From Tenrec ecaudatus (lineage: Eukaryota; Chordata; Mammalia; Afrosoricida; Tenrecidae), in assembly GCF_050624435.1 (NCBI RefSeq), contig NC_134531.1, positions 255,950,812 to 256,014,811 of the forward strand: a stretch of DNA of 64,000 bases, read 5' to 3'. The notes beneath the pieces are model-generated. The model was not told the origin of the DNA. It worked only from the letters and a program-made list of their open reading frames with translations, and searched no databases. Positions 22,806 through 34,774 of this stretch are shown one piece after another (positions within the stretch are counted from its first letter, which is position 1; each line of letters opens with the position of its first letter). The position numbers were made by a program, and so were the translations under genes.

Positions 22806-24030
22806 TATTGTGGTGGCTTTGTGTTGCAGTGATACTGGAAGTGGTATCACTGGTATTTCAAATGTCAGATGGATCACCGAAAATAAACAGGTTTCAGTGG
22901 AGCTTCCAGACTAAAACCAGAAAACTAAGAAGGACTCAGTTACCCCATTTGGAAGAAGTCATTGAAAGCCTTATCCATATCTTTGAAACATTGTCAGATA
23001 CAGAAAGCCTAAAGAATGGAATCTGAACATCAGGATAGTGTCAGAGGAGAGAGGGAACTAAAAATGTGATTCAGAAGGAGTTGATTTCTTGGAGTGGAGT
23101 CAATCATGGCGTGAGTTGGGTAAAGCCTGTGGGGTCTTCATTTGCTGGTGGGGCATGCAACAACTACAAACATCTGCTAAGGATCAGAATTTAGAATGTG
23201 AGAAATATGATCTAGGAAAGATGGAAGTAATAAAAATAAAATAGGATGCATAAAGATCTATATCCTAGGTTTTGGTGAACTGAAATGGATTGTTCTGAGA
23301 CATTTTGATCAGATATCCTATGCCCAGAATAACACAATTAGGATGAGAGGTGAGGCATTCCTTGTCAGAGGAGATTTTGCTAAATCTATCATAAAATACA
23401 ATACAATTTGTGATCAGATTATATCCAACCACTTTCAAGGAAATCCAGTCAATACAATTGTTATTCAACTTCATGCACTAACCCAAAAACTAGTGATGAA
23501 GAAATTGAAGGAATCTATTTACATCTTCAGTCATCATATGCCCAAACATGCAACAAAGATGCAATGATAATTATTGGTAATTAGAATGCACAAAATGGGA
23601 ACAAAGAGGAAGAGAGAGTAGTTGCTCTTTCCTACAATCTTGTTCCTACGGTCTTGGTTTCAGAATGGAAAGGATAGGGTAGAATTTTGAAAACTCATTG
23701 ATGTTTTCGGAGGAAATACCACTTTTCAAATACTCACATGGTATCCAAATATGTGGACTTCTCCAGATAGAATACACAGAAATCGAATTTACAACATCTG
23801 TGGGAAAAGAAAAAGAAGAAGCTCCCTACCAGCAGCTAAAATGAGGCCAGTGTCTAACTGTGATTCAGACCATCAATATCATATATGTAACTTCTGGTGG
23901 CAGCTGAAGAAAATTAAAACAAATCCACAAGACTCAAAAGTTGACCATGAGTATATCCAGGAGGTGGAATTCAGTCCGCTCTCACCAGTTCGGCAGAATC
24001 ATACCTGATTTGTTGAGTTTGGAAAAATGG
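22806..24030 (+). mobile_element. RTE LINE 5' part (endonuclease region), decayed
   Basis: Begins 'tgtggtggctttgtgttgc', the complement of the 5' end seen at about 48900-48925. It continues through 'gtttcagtggagcttccaga', 'gtgatcagattatatcc'-type sequence and 'gtggacttctccagatagaatacacagaaatcg' in outline (about 23753-23783). It ends at 'gtggaattcagtccgctctc'. Frames are broken. Confidence 0.75.
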
Positions 24031-24999
24031 TTGTGAAAATCACACTTGTAATCAGGCTTCTCTCTCTCCCAGTCACCAAATGTGGAAATCACAAATGTAC
24101 ATCTTACTCTTTTTTATAGTGCATCTGTGCAGCAGAGTATTCTAAGCACCCACAGTAAAGTTCATTCGGTCTATAAGTATAAAAAATTACATGGACTATG
24201 TTTGTCATATTTATTTTTTAATTTCATTAAACTCATTATACTTTTGATGGGATACTACATTTTTATTCCCTTGCACTTGTTACTTCAGTGAACAAATATC
24301 AAATGTAAAGAGAAAAGGTCACAAACAACCTTAAGATGGCACACAGTCATGTGTTTCAGTTTTGTGTTGCCCTCTAAAATCCCACACGATAATATGAGTG
24401 AATCACTCAATTCATGAAAGTGTTCAAAGAGCTAAACATATTGTCAGTACCATTGCAGCAAGTGCAGCAGAAACATACAGGGAGTTTTCAAAGATGAGCA
24501 TAATATGTTCAAAGAAGAGCATTTGCCTGTTGACTGTTGTCTAGTTGGTTTACTTCTAAAGAAATGGGACACTGCTCCTGCAATGACTTGTTTCTTAAGG
24601 ATAAAACAACAATATTACAAGGGACGATCCCAATCAAGAAGCCATATAGAAATATATTTTATTATTTTATTAATGGTTTCATTGTTTTGTCAGTTTTTTA
24701 TTAATGTTATAAAACTTTCTTATAATATAATCTAATTTTGTGTACCTCTTTACTGGTTTTTTAAGTATTAACTGTATGAATAACATGTATGAATAAACTA
24801 CCTTATGGTGTATCTTTTATTTAATACTCTAACCAATCATTAGGTCAGTGAACTGGATGTTAAATTATTTGAATTCCCACGACCGAGTGTATCTCACCTA
24901 AATTTTGAGAATATTTCAAAAATATTTTTGCTGCATTGAACATTAATAATTAACCTGATGAGATCTAAGATAACATCAAAATTGTCATTCATTAAAAAA
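24031..24999. other. Unassigned AT-rich region
   Basis: Lies between two RTE segments of the same orientation, so it may be an insertion or decayed RTE sequence. No motif recognised. Confidence 0.45.
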
Positions 25000-25520
25000 G
25001 AAAAATCATCAATAAAAACAAAGGAAGGAAAGAAATTTGAATGTCAGTCGAAACTGAGTTTTACTCATAATCAGAATGTAAGTAAGGAAGAGAGGATGAA
25101 GTAAAAAAGCTCAACAGAATATTTCAAATAGCAGATTAAGAATGCAAAGTTAATGTTTTAATAAAATAAAGAAAGACCTACAGTTAGAAGACCAAAACGT
25201 ATACCTTAAACTGAAAGAACGCAAGAAAAAATTCAAGTCTCGTGATGCAACATTGAAAGTTTCTATGGGTAAAATATTGGATGCTGCAGAAAATCGCAAA
25301 TGGTAAGGGGAAGAATACACAGAATCACTCTACCCAAAAGAACTTGTGGACCTTCAGCTATCTAAAGATGTAGCAGATGAGCAAGATGCAGTAGTACTGA
25401 AGGAAGACGCCCAAGTGGTACTGGAAACAAAAGAACAATTTTCAGAACAAGTTCCAGGAATGGACACCTAGTTTTCAAGGACAATGCAGAAAGCACTGAA
25501 GAAACTCAGACTTACAAAAA
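25000..25520 (+). mobile_element. RTE LINE central fragment
   Basis: 'gatgaagtaaaaaagctcaacagaatatttc' in outline (25097), 'ctgaaagaacgcaagaaaaaattcaagtctcg' in outline (25211) and 'gtagcagatgagcaagatgcag' (25370) match the RTE segment between endonuclease and RT. Probably the continuation of the copy starting at 22806. Confidence 0.75.
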
Positions 25521-26554
25521 CAAGATGATTTCATCTTAACAAGGCCTTAGGAGGTCTGCCAGGGTAAGCTGCCCAGTCCTCCAAAAATACTGAAGGCCTA
25601 CAGACACCCCTGCCCCAGGCATCTTTACACAGGAGAAGCACCAGACAGAAGGAGGCTTTAACTCAGACAGACAGAAACATAACCACAAGGGAAAGTAGAG
25701 AAAACAAAAATAAATTCCAGCCAAGGTACTCTTACTTCTAAGCTCCACCTGAGTGTTCCTCAGAGGTAGTTAAACATAGATTCAGAAATAATTCTGGTGC
25801 CCATTTGTCCTCTGCCTCTGTCTCAAGATGAAAACTGAAGTTTATTTTTCTAGCATTCCCTCTTTTTCTTGGGTGGCTTAACAGATGTAGGTTACTGGAA
25901 ATAGGCTTTTGTCCTTAGCAAGAGATTCAGTATGGTTACACATAGAGGTAATGCTAGGGAATTTGTTAGGAACTCCTAGGTATGAGTAGCCACATAGCCT
26001 GTACAGCCAAAATGTGAACTTCCATGTCCATAGGCATGCTACAATCTTTCAGCTTTCCTGTGGCAATATTCTTAGATCCTTTAAGCAGCTCTGCTTCCAT
26101 TAGGTGATGTCTGTCGGTACACGTGGTTCTGGTGAACGTAGTCCCTTCTGAGACCTTCAGGCAAACCTGCTCTGCTCCCACTAGATGCCATTACATAGCA
26201 AGGAGTTTTGACAATGTAATCCACAAGGTAACATCAGTTGTTAAAGACTTCTTTAAGAGAGAAGGCCTGAGTCTACCGGGCTCTCAGTGAGTTAGCATCC
26301 CATTCAGTTATTACATGGAAATATTCTTGTCCGGGTCTTTACTTTTGCTCCCTTGCCTGGTTCCAGTGTTCTGAAAGAATATTGAATTTTCAATGGACTT
26401 CCAGGAAAATGAAAAAATCTGTGTTAGAATTAATATTTATTTTTTAACACAGATTCTGATTAATAATGATGACAAAACTTCTCTTCCTGTACACTTCCCT
26501 GTAAAAGTAATTGTCTTAAAAGCAGGTCTATTTAAACAACAAAAATGGAGGATT
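25521..26554. other. Unassigned region of mixed composition
   Basis: GC-richer than the flanks between 25550 and 26350 and repeat-like in texture, but I cannot name a family. No supported coding region. Confidence 0.45.
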
Positions 26555-26636
26555 TCACAACATGGCTGTTAGTTTCAAACTGCTGACCTCCCATTCAACA
26601 GCCCAACACATCACCACTTACACTCCCAATCAAACC
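26555..26636 (-). repeat. AfroSINE fragment
   Basis: 'gttagtttcaaactgctgac' and 'aacagcccaacac' are the complement of the SINE B-box side. Confidence 0.55.
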
Positions 26637-26830
26637 AACTGACCCCCATGATTATATGCCACCTCATAGCGACCCTATAAGATAAGCTAGAATGCCCCTG
26701 TGAGTCCCCATGGGTGTCACTGTTTCCAGGAATGGAAAGACCATCTTTCCCAAGAGGATCAGGTTGGTGTGCTCCAACTTTGCAGTTAGCAGCCCAACAC
26801 GTAAGCACTTCGCCACCAGACTCCCCAAAC
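26637..26830 (-). repeat. AfroSINE, full length
   Basis: In complement order: tail 'ccacctcatagcgaccctat', centre 'ccatctttcccaagaggatc', B-box side 'tttgcagttagcagcccaac', head 'cttcgccaccagactccc'. Confidence 0.8.
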
Positions 26831-27567
26831 TATTAGAGAGATGATAATTTGAAGAAATGAGATGTGACATAAATTTGTATAATTAATTTAGCAAAGTAAT
26901 GTAATAGATCATGAAGAGTATAAAATGTAGTACTGCTATTGGTAAATGACATCTTTCTTGACTATTACTATGCTAATAATGTAGAACATTCTTGCAACAA
27001 AATACATTGCAAAAAATGTTATTTTCTGTGCTTGCTGAAATATTTTTAAATTTATTTTCCTTTTTTCTCTTTCAAAGAAGGTATGTAGTACTATTTTTAA
27101 GATTAGTTTTCAAGTATTGAACACAGTTTTTAATTATTCAAACTACTGTTTCTCACTTAAGCCAATAGTTCTAAATACCACTTAAAAAACTCATTGCACA
27201 AGTTAGATGTGGAAATGGGCAGAACAAATTTTCATCAATTAAATAATCATTTAAGGCTATTAACAAACAAGTGAAGTGCCAAATGTACTTTTAAGAAAGA
27301 CTATTAGAAATTTCTTAAAGAAAGGCCTGAAGACCTAATTAAAAAAAAATAAAAGAACCAGAATTGGCTCAATCGAAACTTTTTGAAAAATGGTTTATGT
27401 ACTAGCAGTTTCTTTGCCAAGTAACAATGAATTAATTAGAATGTACATTTTGAGATTTCTTTTTCCTTTCCTGAAAAACACACACAAACACACAATTTTC
27501 TACTAGTTATATTTTTATATATTAAAAAGTACATTTTTGATAACATATTATCATTTTGTAGGTTATC
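26831..27567. other. Unassigned AT-rich region
   Basis: AT-rich and featureless apart from a short CA-rich run near 27480. Confidence 0.5.
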
Positions 27568-27750
27568 CAGGGGCCTTTTGACAACAAGGTGAGCAGTTTG
27601 AAACCACCAGCCCTTCTGTGGGAGAAGAATGAGGCTTTCTACTTCCAGAAAGGATGACAGTCTCAGAAACCCACAGGGGCAGTTCTACCTTGTCCAGTAA
27701 GGTCGCTCTTGGTGTTGAAATCATCTGGATGGTAGTGAGTTTGAGTTTTC
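27568..27750 (+). repeat. AfroSINE
   Basis: 'ggggccttttgacaac', 'agtttgaaaccaccagccc', 'gaatgaggctttctacttcc', 'ctcagaaacccacaggggc', 'ggtagtgagtttgag'. The head is shortened. Confidence 0.8.
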
Positions 27751-28403
27751 AATAATGATTCTTACCCTGGAGCAGCAAAGCACAATTCACTAATTCCACG
27801 TCAGAGACAAAAAAGATAAATTTATGGAGGGTGTTACCATGGTGGGGTGGGGGTGGGAATGACAATAATAAAGCAGGGTGTCTTGATCTTATTTCATTGG
27901 AAATCAGAATACAAATAGATTATATACTTTCAGTTTACAATGCACACTGTGGAGAGTCACATAAAGAGGTTTTACATTGTCTTGTTTCAGGATAATTGTA
28001 TTAACAACTGTTAGCCATGAGCAAGCAGACAGAATGTTAAGGTTCATTTAAGCCCATGTCTATCTCAGGATGCTTTACATTCTTTACATGAATAATCATA
28101 TATCAGGAATTAGTCTTTCAATCATCAGGAACCAAGCAAATAAGAGAGGACCTTTGAGGAGACATCTACATCCAATCTGCTTGCTTCTGAATAATCTAGC
28201 AAGTTATAAAAATTCCAAAGAGACTAGGAGTGAGTCAAAGAAAACCTGACAGGGGGTAGACTAACTATCTTAAGTAAATTGGGTTACATATCCCCTGCAT
28301 TGAAGCTAGGGTTTTAATTAATTTTCCTGAGTTTCTAGGGTTGGGAAGATGATATACCGCATGTGAAAATGTTGGTTTTTTTAATTAAAAAAAATATATT
28401 TGA

Positions 28404-28612
28404 GCTAAGGGCCCTTGGTGGCACAGTGAGGGCTGTGTTGGGCTCCTTACTGTAAGATGGGCCATTAGAATCCCCAGACACGTGCAGTGCGAGAGAGATG
28501 AAATTTGCTAGTCTCATAAAAGTTTGCAGTCCTAGAAACCCACAGGGGCAAGTCTATAGAGCAGTAGGGAGTCAGGATTGACCCCATAACAGTGAGTTCG
28601 GAGTTTTTGTGA
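28404..28612 (+). repeat. AfroSINE, full length
   Basis: Head 'gggcccttggtggcacagtg', centre 'gatgaaatttgctagtctc', 'gaaacccacaggggcaagtc', tail 'ccccataacagtgagttcgg'. Confidence 0.8.
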
Positions 28613-30084
28613 GCTTTAACTACATGCTGGACAGTGGAGTCTCTAGCCAAAATTAGAAGTGAGGCATCTGCATATAATAGAAGAGAAAGATGTTTGTACA
28701 TATGATAAGGGTTATTTCTAAAAATAAATATTGCAACCCTAAAAAGTCAGGGACCCATGAGTTGAGCCATGGAAAATCTGAGCTAAAAACACTCTTTCAT
28801 CATGCTGGATTTTCTTGGCTACATAGAGTTTTTGGTCTTGTTACTCTATAAATTGGAAATTCCCCTAAAGTCTACACCTTAAATTCCTGACTTCTATGAT
28901 TTTGTTTCATTACTAGGTAGCTCAATTTTTTAAAACTGCTTCCCAACCTGGCCTACTACTTAAACAACTGTGGAGAAAAAGTGAGTCCCATGATTACTAT
29001 GCAGACTCTGGAGATGCCAGAACTTGAACTGATTTTCATTGAGAGGGCATGGGCCTGCTCCTATCCTCTTGCTAGTTTTCAAAGAAATTCCTTAGTTCAT
29101 CCTGAAAAGTAAAGTATCAACAAGCTCCATTAAAGACTTCATCTGAGTTTTGGTTTTGATTATGTCCATGAAACCCACCTGCCAATATTCTCCAGCGAAT
29201 GAGCCACACCAATGTAGTCTATGTAATGAATGTAGGTCATGTGATATTCATGTTACTTTTGGTGCATAAAAACAGGCCTGCAATGTGTGGTGTGCAGTAT
29301 TCTTTCTCCTAAAATATACTTGGATATCAGATAGAGTTTGGCCTCTTAGGAAAGTGTATTGACTGATGCAAATGGTAAAACAAGGTTTGTTTGTTTGGTT
29401 GGTTGGTTATTTACCCTTGCTTTGAAAATTAATACTTTCCCAGAGGGAGTATGGGTTGTCATCCTTGGATCTTCTCCTCTGTGCCTCATTCAGAGAAACA
29501 TTTCTAAAGTGACTCATCATAGTGTGAGGGATGTAGGCTTTCTGGTCTGGGGATATGGGGAGACACAAGCGCCCAAGGCTACCTGTCTCTTCTCATGGTT
29601 GATGGTCTCATTTCCTCAAATTATATCAGACTAACATTGACAATGCATTTGACAGAGTTGTAACCCAACTTCTAAGTTCGGCACGATGTTTAATAAACTC
29701 ACCTGCGCTGAAAAGTCCCCTTTCTTTCCATAGAGATATATGTTAGCGGAGCTACTTCAAAAGGAAGCTAGAGTACATAAAAACTGTGATCTTTATCCTT
29801 CTCCAAGCTCATGGGCCCAATTCCTTGCTATTAGCTTGACCTATCAAGCAGCAGTCTGTGTATGTAGTCTCTTAATTTAAGATCTCCTCAGACATGGATA
29901 CAATTGCATAGTCAACATGCCAGATGCCATTCCAAACAAAACTATTTCTATCTGTAAACAATGGCTAATGGTTGGCCATTAAGGTCAGATCAGCTTGAAT
30001 AAAGCTCATCTGGAACTTCTAAATTAAGGACATTAAAATTAATTGGCTCAATAGTCAATAATGAAGTGAGACCGAGGTGATTAA
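28613..30084. other. Unassigned region
   Basis: No supported coding region. The 91-codon frame at 29359-29634 has a hydrophobic look but no motif, and its surroundings show no promoter, splice or poly(A) context that I can support. Confidence 0.45.
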
Positions 30085-31605
30085 TATAGTGTGAGATGCG
30101 GACATATGATCAAGAGCCAATGGTACTGAAGGAAGAAGTCCAAGCTGCTTCGAAAGCCTTAGCCAAAGTCAAGGCCACAGGATTTGATGGAATAAAAATT
30201 CAAATATTTTAGCAAGCTGGCGAAACAGTAGAAGCACTCACTGATCTATTCCAAAAAATTAGAAAATAACTTATTGTCCAACTGATTGGAAACAATTAAT
30301 ATTTGGACCTATTCCAAATGTAGGTGAAATAACAGTATATGAAAATCACACAGAATTGTATTCATATTACATGCAAGTAAAGTTTTGCTGAAGATTCAAC
30401 AAATGTTGTAATAGCACATTAACAGGGAGGTTTAGGCTGGGAGAGAACATGGAACAAGGGACATCACTGTTGGTGGCAAATTGATCTTGGTTGAAGGCCG
30501 AGGATAATAAACGTGTATTTACATGTGTTATATTGACTATGTCAAGACATTTGACAGTGTGGACAACTATGGACTATGGATAGCCATGAGAAGAAGGTGA
30601 ATTGCAGAACATTTCATTGTGTTCAGGCACAACTTGTACATGGATAAAAAGAAAGTTGATTGAACAGAGCAAGGGAATGTTACCTTGTTTAAATTGATAA
30701 GGGGTGATATCCTCTCACCATATTTATTTAATCTGTAGGATGAGCAAATAATCAGAGACATTGGATTATAGGATGGTGAATATGACATCCAGATTGGTGG
30801 AAGACTAATTAACAATCTGCAATATACAGATGCCACCATTTTGCTTGCTAAAAGTGAAGAGGACTTGAGGTACATGCTGATGAATATAAAAAATTTCAGT
30901 CTTTGACATTGATTATAATAATGTAAATAAAATTAAAATCCTATAACTCTACCAGTATTAAATTTTTAAAAATGGATTGGGTTAAAAAGATTGAATTTGT
31001 TAAGGTTTCATCATCCTTGGATTCACAATCAATGCACATTGAAGCAGTAGTCAAGAGAGCAGATGACACAATGCATTTGGCAAATCTGCTGCACGAGACC
31101 TCTTTAAAGTGTTGAAAAGCAGGGGCATTATTTGAGGGTTAAGACATGCTCAACCCAAGCCATGATATTTTCAGTTGCCTCATGCATATGAAAGTTGGAC
31201 ATTGAACATGGAAGACTGAAGAAGAATCCATGCTTTTGATTTATGGTGCTGCTGAAAAATTGCAAATGCCATGGACTGCCAAAAAAAAGTTCAACAAATC
31301 TGTCTTGGGCAAAAAAAGTACAGCTGGAATGTTCCTTAGAAGCAAGGAAGGTAACACTTTGCCTCATAGAATTTGGACGTGTTGTTAAGACATACCAGTC
31401 GTGCAGAAAGACATTAAGCTTGGTCAAGTGAAGGGGTTGTTCAAGAAGAAGGCCTTCAGCAAGATGAAATTACACAGTGACTACAATGATGGTCTCAAAC
31501 GATCGTGAGAGAGGATCAAGGCTGGGGATAGTTCCCACCTGTTGCCACTGTGAGTTAGAACTGACTCGACAGCATCTAACAGCAAAACATAATTTTGTAG
31601 TAATA
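30085..31605 (+). mobile_element. RTE LINE RT domain and 3' end, decayed
   Basis: 'ccaatggtactgaaggaagaagtccaagctgc' in outline (30118) starts the RT part. 'aacaatctgcaatatacagatgcc' (30812-30835) is the Y-A-D-D region, here Y-T-D-A. 'tgcacgagacctctttaaagtgttgaaaagc' in outline is at 31090, and the tail 'gaactgactcgacagcatctaac' at 31557. Contiguous over about 1.5 kb but with many stops. Confidence 0.8.
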
Positions 31606-32433
31606 CTTTTTTACTTATTCTTGTATTAATGTTCTTTTTTACTATACATCTCAAATCCAACTGGATTAATAAAAAATAATGAGTTTTGCTTAGTGAAATG
31701 TATGTTTTGTTAATTAATAAAATTTGATCAGCAGTACACTCTGTTATGACAGAATGTTTGGATATAATCTAATTTCAGATACTCAGTTATCACCTACTTC
31801 CCACACTTGTATTATCTCTTATCAAGGATAGAAACACTTTATGAACATTCATAATTTATGGTTATTATGTCTAAATTCAGAAATTCTAATCTAAAATACA
31901 CATTTTTGAGGATTTATAGATAAATATTTTAAAACATTATAAAATATGAAAACTATGCCAACAATTATATAAGTATACAAAATGATGTGGTACAAATGTG
32001 TTTAAAGAACATTATAGGATCAGATGTGGTTTGAGAACAAACAGAATGCATGTGTAATATTTTCTAATGAATTTTAAGTTTTCCATTTCCAAAATTATAA
32101 TTAATATCCAGTATTTAACATTTTACACACCTTACTGGTGCTTAAATCAAAATAGCATTATCCTAAAGTATGTGATAAAATGGTATTTTCTATTGATTTA
32201 CAAAGATATTCATTTGTAGATGTTATAGACACAGTCAAAGTTATTTACAAAAATAATTTACAAAATCATTTTCTGCTGGTTTATCTCTTATACTATTAAT
32301 GTGTGCAAACTAAACTATCAATCTAAGCAAAATAAAACAAAAAACAGAATCGACTTAGAAGCCAGATTTTTTTTCAGGTAGTACAGAGATATAAGCGGTC
32401 TTCAGAACCCAGGAAGCAAAACAGAATTTTATT
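31606..32433. other. Unassigned AT-rich region
   Basis: AT-rich target DNA of the full-length L1; no feature recognised. Confidence 0.5.
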
Positions 32434-32448
32434 AAAAATATCAAAAGT
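32434..32448. repeat. Probable L1 target-site duplication, 5' copy
   Basis: 'aaaaatatcaaaagt' here matches 'aaaaaaatcaaaagt' at 41368-41382 with one mismatch. Confidence 0.7.
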
Positions 32449-32579
32449 GACATACCTGAGGGACTCTGCAGAATCCAGCCCAGAAGAGTTGCACAGAGGG
32501 AAATTCAACGCCACTGGATCGCAGGAGGTGCATCATAAAGATAAGTAGGCTCAGATCCACGGGGTTTTGAGGGGCTGGG

Positions 32580-33250
32580 GGCTTTTGGCTTACCTCAGTG
32601 GAAGCCGGCTGGGGCTGGACCCTAGCCTAGCCACTGTGTCTGCCCAAGCCAGGACCATTTGGAGCCTGTAGCAGGGCTTGGCCTCGGTGCAGCCACAGTT
32701 TTCCCCTGACTGCCTCAGGGCAGGGACAGGGCCCTTGAGGCTCCACCTGCAGGGATTGGTGTTCAACTGCATTGTTGCTTCTGTTTGCGTCTCTGCTCTT
32801 TATTCCCACGCAGCCTTGGAGGGCTGCGCAGGGGCTTTTTCGGGGCAAAGCCACAGCTTGCCGTGCCACGTGGGCTGAGCAGGGACTGAACCCAAACCCC
32901 CACAGCTCCATAGGCAGGGATCAAGCTTCAGCTACACTGCGGTGCCGGTTAACATCTCTGCTCTCTGTACCCCCACTTCTCTGGGGGCTGCTCAGCAGCT
33001 TTCTTGTGACTCTTCTTGGGGCTTAGCTGCGGATGGCCACTGGGGCTTGGGGCAGGGAGTGGGCACTTGCAGGTCCACAGGCAGGGAGTGGGACTCAGCT
33101 GCATAGTTGCTTTTCCTTCCCTAGCTTCCCTGTACCCCGGCACAGTCCGGTCTCACTGTTTAATTTTGCTCCCCCTCTTGTTCCTGAACTGCTTTCTCAC
33201 ACTCCATTGCAGACTTACTGGACACTCCCATTGCCCTAGGGCATTTGAGC
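32580..33250 (+). promoter_or_regulatory. L1 5' UTR with tandem ~166-bp monomers
   Basis: Equivalent points of a degenerate repeat ('gcaggga' followed by '...c.gct.cat.gttgctt') occur at 32749, 32914 and 33081, giving spacings of 165 and 167 bp. A partial unit lies upstream (about 32585-32748) and another downstream. Each has a GC-rich block with 'tctctgct...tacccc'. This is the arrangement of rodent-type monomeric L1 promoters. Promoter function is inferred from position, not shown. Confidence 0.6.
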
Positions 33251-33599
33251 CTGGGCCACACCCAGCTAGGTGAGCTCCACCCTGCATAGATAGCCCAAGG
33301 CTAGGGAAAGGCCTGCTTGCTCTCCAGGGGATACTCCTCTGACTCCTCACCAGGGAGTTCCTGCCTGTGTACCTGGGGACATAAGGCAGCTTAGACAACA
33401 CTTATCAATATTCAAACCAATAGCAGGAACTTCAGCCCAGCCCTTGCAACACTGGGGCAGGCAGCTGACCTGCCATCTGGGGCACTCCCCTGATAGGGAA
33501 GCCACAGGAAGATAAAGTGGTAGGTTAATAACCTAGCAAAATCAGCTGTAGGCAGTTCAAAGAAGCATTCCTATAAGTCTTCCAGAGAGAGACTAGAAA

Positions 33600-34774
33600 A
33601 TGGCACCTGGTCCCTCAAAAACAATTCAAAGCAAACAGGCATCAGCCCCAACGACCTCAACGAAAAAACAGGAGAAACAAAAGACAAAGGCAGAAGATGT
33701 GCTGAACATAGCAACATACATAGAAGAAGCAGACATTGAGAAGCCATACAAAGAAACTCTTAGAATGCTGCTTGGAGTCATGCAGGATATGAAGGAAAAA
33801 TACAGAAAAAGGATGAAACGATAGAGGAGATAAAAGCCATACACCAAAGGGAAATACAGGAGCTTAGGGAGGAAATAACAAAAAACAATAGCAAAATCAT
33901 GTTCCTTGAGAATCGACTCGAGGAATCAGAGAACCGCATCAGTGTCTTGGAGGACAACCAAGCAGACTGTAATAAACGTGAACAAAAATCTAATAAAAGC
34001 ATCAGAGAAGCCGAAGAAAACCTAAGAGCTATGTCTGATGCTATGAAGAGGAACAACATTAGAATTATTGGCCTACCGGAGGAAGACACAACAAAGAAGT
34101 CATCTGCAACAGTAGCGAGAGAATTCTTGGAGGAAAACTTCCCCAGCCTAATGAATGAAAACCAAGCAACCATCCAGGAGGCTGAAAGAACACCAGCATG
34201 ACGGGACTCCAAGAAGAAATCACCAAGGCACATAATAATTAAACTATCCAACTTTGAGGAAAAGGAGAAAATCATGAGAGCAGCTAGGGCAAAAAAAGCA
34301 ATCACATATAAAGATCACCACATAAGGATATGTTCAGACCTATCAGCAGAAACTATGAAAAAAAGGAGAGAGTGGAGTAACATATTCCAAAAGTTGAAGG
34401 AAAACAATGCAAATCCAAGAATACTCTACCCAGCCAAATTATCGATCAAGATCGATGGAGAAGTAAAAGTCTTCCCAGACAAGGAAAAACTCAAAAAATA
34501 CGTTACAACAAACCCAGCCTTACAAAAGATCCTCGCAGACTCAGTATGGGCAGAAGAACAGCACTCACCAAGCACAAATAAGAGACCAACACATAGAACA
34601 ACTTCACCCAGACCACAACAAAGAGAAAACAGGCCCCAAGATAGCAATGGCTTAGGATGGAAAGAAGTCAAGAATGAAACACACACAAAACACATACTAA
34701 TGATAAAAGAAAGTAGGAAAACTCCCAACACAAAAGGTATAAAATGGCATCACAGAGTCCGCACATTGAGATAA
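33600..34774 (+). pseudogene. L1 ORF1 (RNA-binding chaperone protein), broken
   Basis: ORF1p coats L1 RNA as a trimer. The frame starts at ATG 33600. Residues up to 33824 lie in one frame, then a frameshift near 33800-33825 moves to the next. A coiled-coil segment (R-E-I-Q-E-L-R-E-E-I and L-E-N-R-L-E-E-S-E-N-R) follows at about 33845-33970. The RRM start N-N-I-R-I-I-G-L-P-E is at 34053-34082. The C-terminal domain includes R-A-A-R-A-K-K-A-I-T-Y near 34277-34310. A TGA at 34199-34201 interrupts the RRM-CTD part. About 390 codons overall. The frame ends inside ORF2, overlapping it by 31 bp. Two lesions make it non-functional. Confidence 0.88.

Noticed and set aside
29359..29634. 91-codon + strand frame
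   Set aside because: No recognisable domain, no splice or poly(A) context, and comparable frames arise by chance across this window.
33778..34305. 175-codon minus-strand frame
   Set aside because: Antisense of L1 ORF1.
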